Under the pieces are notes generated by a model, which saw only the letters and a list, made by a program, of their open reading frames with translations, did no database searches and had not been told where the DNA came from. A stretch of DNA of 64,000 nt from Carnobacterium maltaromaticum DSM 20342 (GTDB lineage Bacteria > Bacillota > Bacilli > Lactobacillales > Carnobacteriaceae). The stretch lies in contig NZ_JQMX01000005.1 of NCBI RefSeq assembly GCF_000744945.1, positions 62,001 to 126,000 on the forward strand, in the 5' to 3' direction. A program made the position numbers and the translations under genes. Below are positions 61,997 through 64,000 of this stretch, piece by piece (within the stretch, counting starts at the first letter, position 1; the number at the start of each line of letters is the position of its first letter).

Positions 61997-62959
61997 ATGG
62001 CAGTAGGAATTACAGTTGCAGCAAACAAAGGTGGGGTTGGGAAAACTCTTATCACACTAAATCTTACCGGTGCTCTTAGAAAATCATTTCCAAATGCTCG
62101 TATACTAGTTGTTGATACAGATGCACAGGGGAATACAACAAAATCATTTAGAGTTAAACTGAAGAACGATCAAAACACTATATACGATGTTTTTATGGGA
62201 ACAGCCACTGTTGAAGAAGCCATTGTTACAACATATGACAATCAAATTGATGTATTACCAGCAAATGCTGATAACAACTATTTAGAGTTTGACAAAATGG
62301 AAGTCTTTCGTGATACAATTCTAGAATGGTTTATATCATTAATTAAAAAGTTTAAAGATAACATTTCAGAATTAATGACCCTCGAGGGATTGAAAAAAAA
62401 GATGAACAAGAACATTGACCCTAGCTCAAATTACTTTAACGCTCTGGAAGGTGCTTTTGATAAGGTTGAGCATGATTATGACTTTATTATTTTTGATACT
62501 CCTCCTGAACTTAAACAAGTAACGTCGTCAGTGTTGTCAATTGCAGATGTTGTATTGGTTCCTTATGAACCTGATTTGAATGGTGTAGATGGTGTAACAC
62601 ACCTAATATCACGAGTAAACACACTAAAGGATAAATATAATCCTAGTTTGAGAATTGGTGGTGTTTTGGCAAATAAAGTTTATAATACAAATCTACACGC
62701 TAAAATGATTAATGCCATGATGAAATACACCAACAGAAATAATTATCACTACTTTGATTCTGAAATCCCTAGATCTATTACATTTGCTGATAAGTTAGTA
62801 CGAAACGGTATGCCCATTACTATGAGCGCACCAGAAAATAAATTTTCTCAAAATTTTTACAAGTTACTAAATGAAATGAATCAGTTAGGATTACTTTCAA
62901 AAGAAGGAAATGTTCTTGAAATTCCTAATCAACTATATAATGATAAGGAGGAAGAATAA
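61997..62959 (+). CDS. parA: ParA-family partition ATPase
   Basis: 320 residues from the ATG at 61997 (AAGGAGG upstream; an earlier in-frame ATG at 61922 has no site). KGGVGKTLITLNL is the deviant Walker A, LVVDTDAQGNTT the following motif, and FIIFDTPPEL the Walker B region. It separates plasmid copies together with the RHH protein encoded next. Confidence 0.95.
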   Translation: MAVGITVAANKGGVGKTLITLNLTGALRKSFPNARILVVDTDAQGNTTKSFRVKLKNDQNTIYDVFMGTATVEEAIVTTYDNQIDVLPANADNNYLEFDKMEVFRDTILEWFISLIKKFKDNISELMTLEGLKKKMNKNIDPSSNYFNALEGAFDKVEHDYDFIIFDTPPELKQVTSSVLSIADVVLVPYEPDLNGVDGVTHLISRVNTLKDKYNPSLRIGGVLANKVYNTNLHAKMINAMMKYTNRNNYHYFDSEIPRSITFADKLVRNGMPITMSAPENKFSQNFYKLLNEMNQLGLLSKEGNVLEIPNQLYNDKEEE

Positions 62960-63423
62960 TGCCAAGAAAAAAGAGTAAACAATCAGCTAGTGGTGACTTT
63001 GACTCAGCTTTTGACGACGATTTAGATGACATTCAGACCCCTGTAGATAGTCTTGGTGAAGACTTTATAGAGCCTAGTACTAATGTCCCTGCAGAAAAAC
63101 CATTAAATATTTCTACAAAAAATGACATTTCTAACAAATTTGGTTTAAAAAAAAATAGCAACCTTTCTGGTACTGAACTAGTCCCAAGAACATATAAAGT
63201 TGAAAGAACAACAGTAGATAGATTAGAAAGCCTTGTATATAAAGATTCAAGAAGAAATAAAAAAATTCCTGGAACTAAAGGATTTATCTCAGATTTTATT
63301 GAGAATGCGATTTGGCAACATCTTTTCCAATTAGGTTTAGCTACTGAAGATGAGGTCAATTCACACCTTAAAGATTACAGTAAATATCCTTTAAATTTGA
63401 ATTTAGAAGATGAACAAGACTAA
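62959..63423 (+). CDS. Partition adaptor, ribbon-helix-helix-like (PrgO/ParG-like)
   Basis: 154 residues, overlapping parA by one base (TAATG). A long acidic, disordered N-terminus is followed by a DNA-binding C-terminal part (RTYKVERTTVDRLESLVYK; GFISDFIENAIWQHL) with a beta strand and two helices. It binds the centromere and stimulates ParA. Confidence 0.82.
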   Translation: MPRKKSKQSASGDFDSAFDDDLDDIQTPVDSLGEDFIEPSTNVPAEKPLNISTKNDISNKFGLKKNSNLSGTELVPRTYKVERTTVDRLESLVYKDSRRNKKIPGTKGFISDFIENAIWQHLFQLGLATEDEVNSHLKDYSKYPLNLNLEDEQD

Positions 63424-63539
63424 GAATTTAATTATTCTTAGTTTTTTTAATCTTCTATTAAACACTATTACTTGCATATTACTTTAAAGTAATCCGCAAG
63501 TAATATCCAATTCTAATATCATCGATTGCTCGCATCATA

Positions 63540-63559
63540 TATTACCTTTGTATTTCTTT
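63540..63559 (+). repeat. 20-bp partition-site motif, copy 2
   Basis: TATTACCTTTGTATTTCTTT, downstream of the par operon. Confidence 0.75.
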
Positions 63560-63635
63560 TAGTCATATTATATATTACTATATTCAAAACCTTGGTATAG
63601 CTTACTTTCGAAAAAAATATATTAGCCATATAATG

Positions 63636-63655
63636 TATTACCTATATATTACTTT
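63636..63655 (+). repeat. 20-bp partition-site motif, copy 3
   Basis: TATTACCTATATATTACTTT, 96 bases after copy 2. Confidence 0.75.
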
Positions 63656-63710
63656 TAGCAATATATTATATTGTATGTATGTTAAATAAATTTTATTTAG
63701 TCATACAATA

Positions 63711-63730
63711 TATTACCTATATATTTCTTT
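63711..63730 (+). repeat. 20-bp partition-site motif, copy 4
   Basis: TATTACCTATATATTTCTTT, 75 bases after copy 3, followed by CTACG. Confidence 0.75.
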
Positions 63731-64000
63731 CTACGTATAAAAAATCTTACTAATGGTAATAATTAATTTAGAAACAAGATATTCCACTTATTAAGGCAAT
63801 TTTATAGATAATAAGAATCTAAAAATCCACACCCATTGCCTAAAACAAGTGGTTATACTCCAAGCCATTTTCATTCTTAAAATTACTTAGTACTTTATTT
63901 CTAAGACCAGTTCCTTATCATTAGCTATACCTAAGCTGTTTGTTTATTACATAAGTCATACTCGCATTCCTAATCATCATTAAAATACGTCTTAATATTT

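Larger units (their letters stand above)
63424..64000. other. Non-coding end of the window
   Basis: Nearly 580 AT-rich bases without a convincing gene. It holds the three downstream centromere motifs and an imperfect inverted repeat at 63784-63852 (CCACTT/AAGTGG outside, AGGCAA/TTGCCT inside). The rest shows nothing I can name. Confidence 0.55.

Overview
The window reads as a large, low-GC conjugative plasmid, or most of one, from a Gram-positive lactic acid bacterium of the order Lactobacillales (an Enterococcus/Carnobacterium-like host is my inference; no chromosomal marker or rRNA is present to fix the genus). Supporting signs are strong GGAGG ribosome binding sites, frequent TTG starts, an Inc18-type (RepE/RepS/RepR-like) replication initiator with antisense-RNA copy control, a ParA/ribbon-helix-helix partition pair, and a VirB4/VirD4 type IV secretion operon of the pCF10 prg/pcf style.

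Region 1 (1-10000) is a small biosynthetic cluster: two HAD phosphatases, a phosphopantetheinyl transferase, an APH-like kinase, an alpha/alpha-toroid-like protein and a one-module NRPS (truncated C, A, T, C; no thioesterase) on the minus strand, and divergently an ATP-grasp ligase and an MFS exporter. I do not recognise the product. Region 2 (10289-13974) has a helicase-nuclease fusion behind a PlcR/Rgg-like (RRNPP) regulator, with a 25-residue peptide gene reading divergently. Region 3 (14075-16149) looks like a type VII secretion lipase effector with a small partner and a DUF1433-like membrane protein as candidate immunity. Region 4 (16148-22383) holds tiny genes, an IS3-family element that splits a HEPN/DUF4145-like gene, a small membrane peptide, a GNAT acetyltransferase and an SOS-controlled Y-family polymerase. 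Region 5 (22416-27380) carries a nuclease lipoprotein, two orphan DNA methyltransferases, small membrane proteins and two HTH regulators with visible operators.

Region 6 (27403-57238, all minus strand) is the conjugation operon. In transcription order it runs from a short peptide gene facing a PrgX-like regulator, through a leader with stacked terminators and a probable antisense RNA, small genes, a coiled-coil surface protein, a 1540-residue LPXTG adhesin, a lipoprotein, membrane proteins, a metallopeptidase-like protein, a PcfB-like protein, VirD4, a VirB2-like and a VirB6-like protein, a PrgI-like protein and VirB4. A second IS copy follows without a target duplication; then come a toprim protein and a 2153-residue methylase-helicase. 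No relaxase and no cell-wall hydrolase were found. A deletion at the second IS may have removed the hydrolase.

Region 7 (57532-64000) is the plasmid backbone: PrgX-like regulator, HTH protein, Rep, copy-control leader, Cop-like repressor, parA and an RHH partner flanked by a 20-bp repeated motif that is a candidate centromere.
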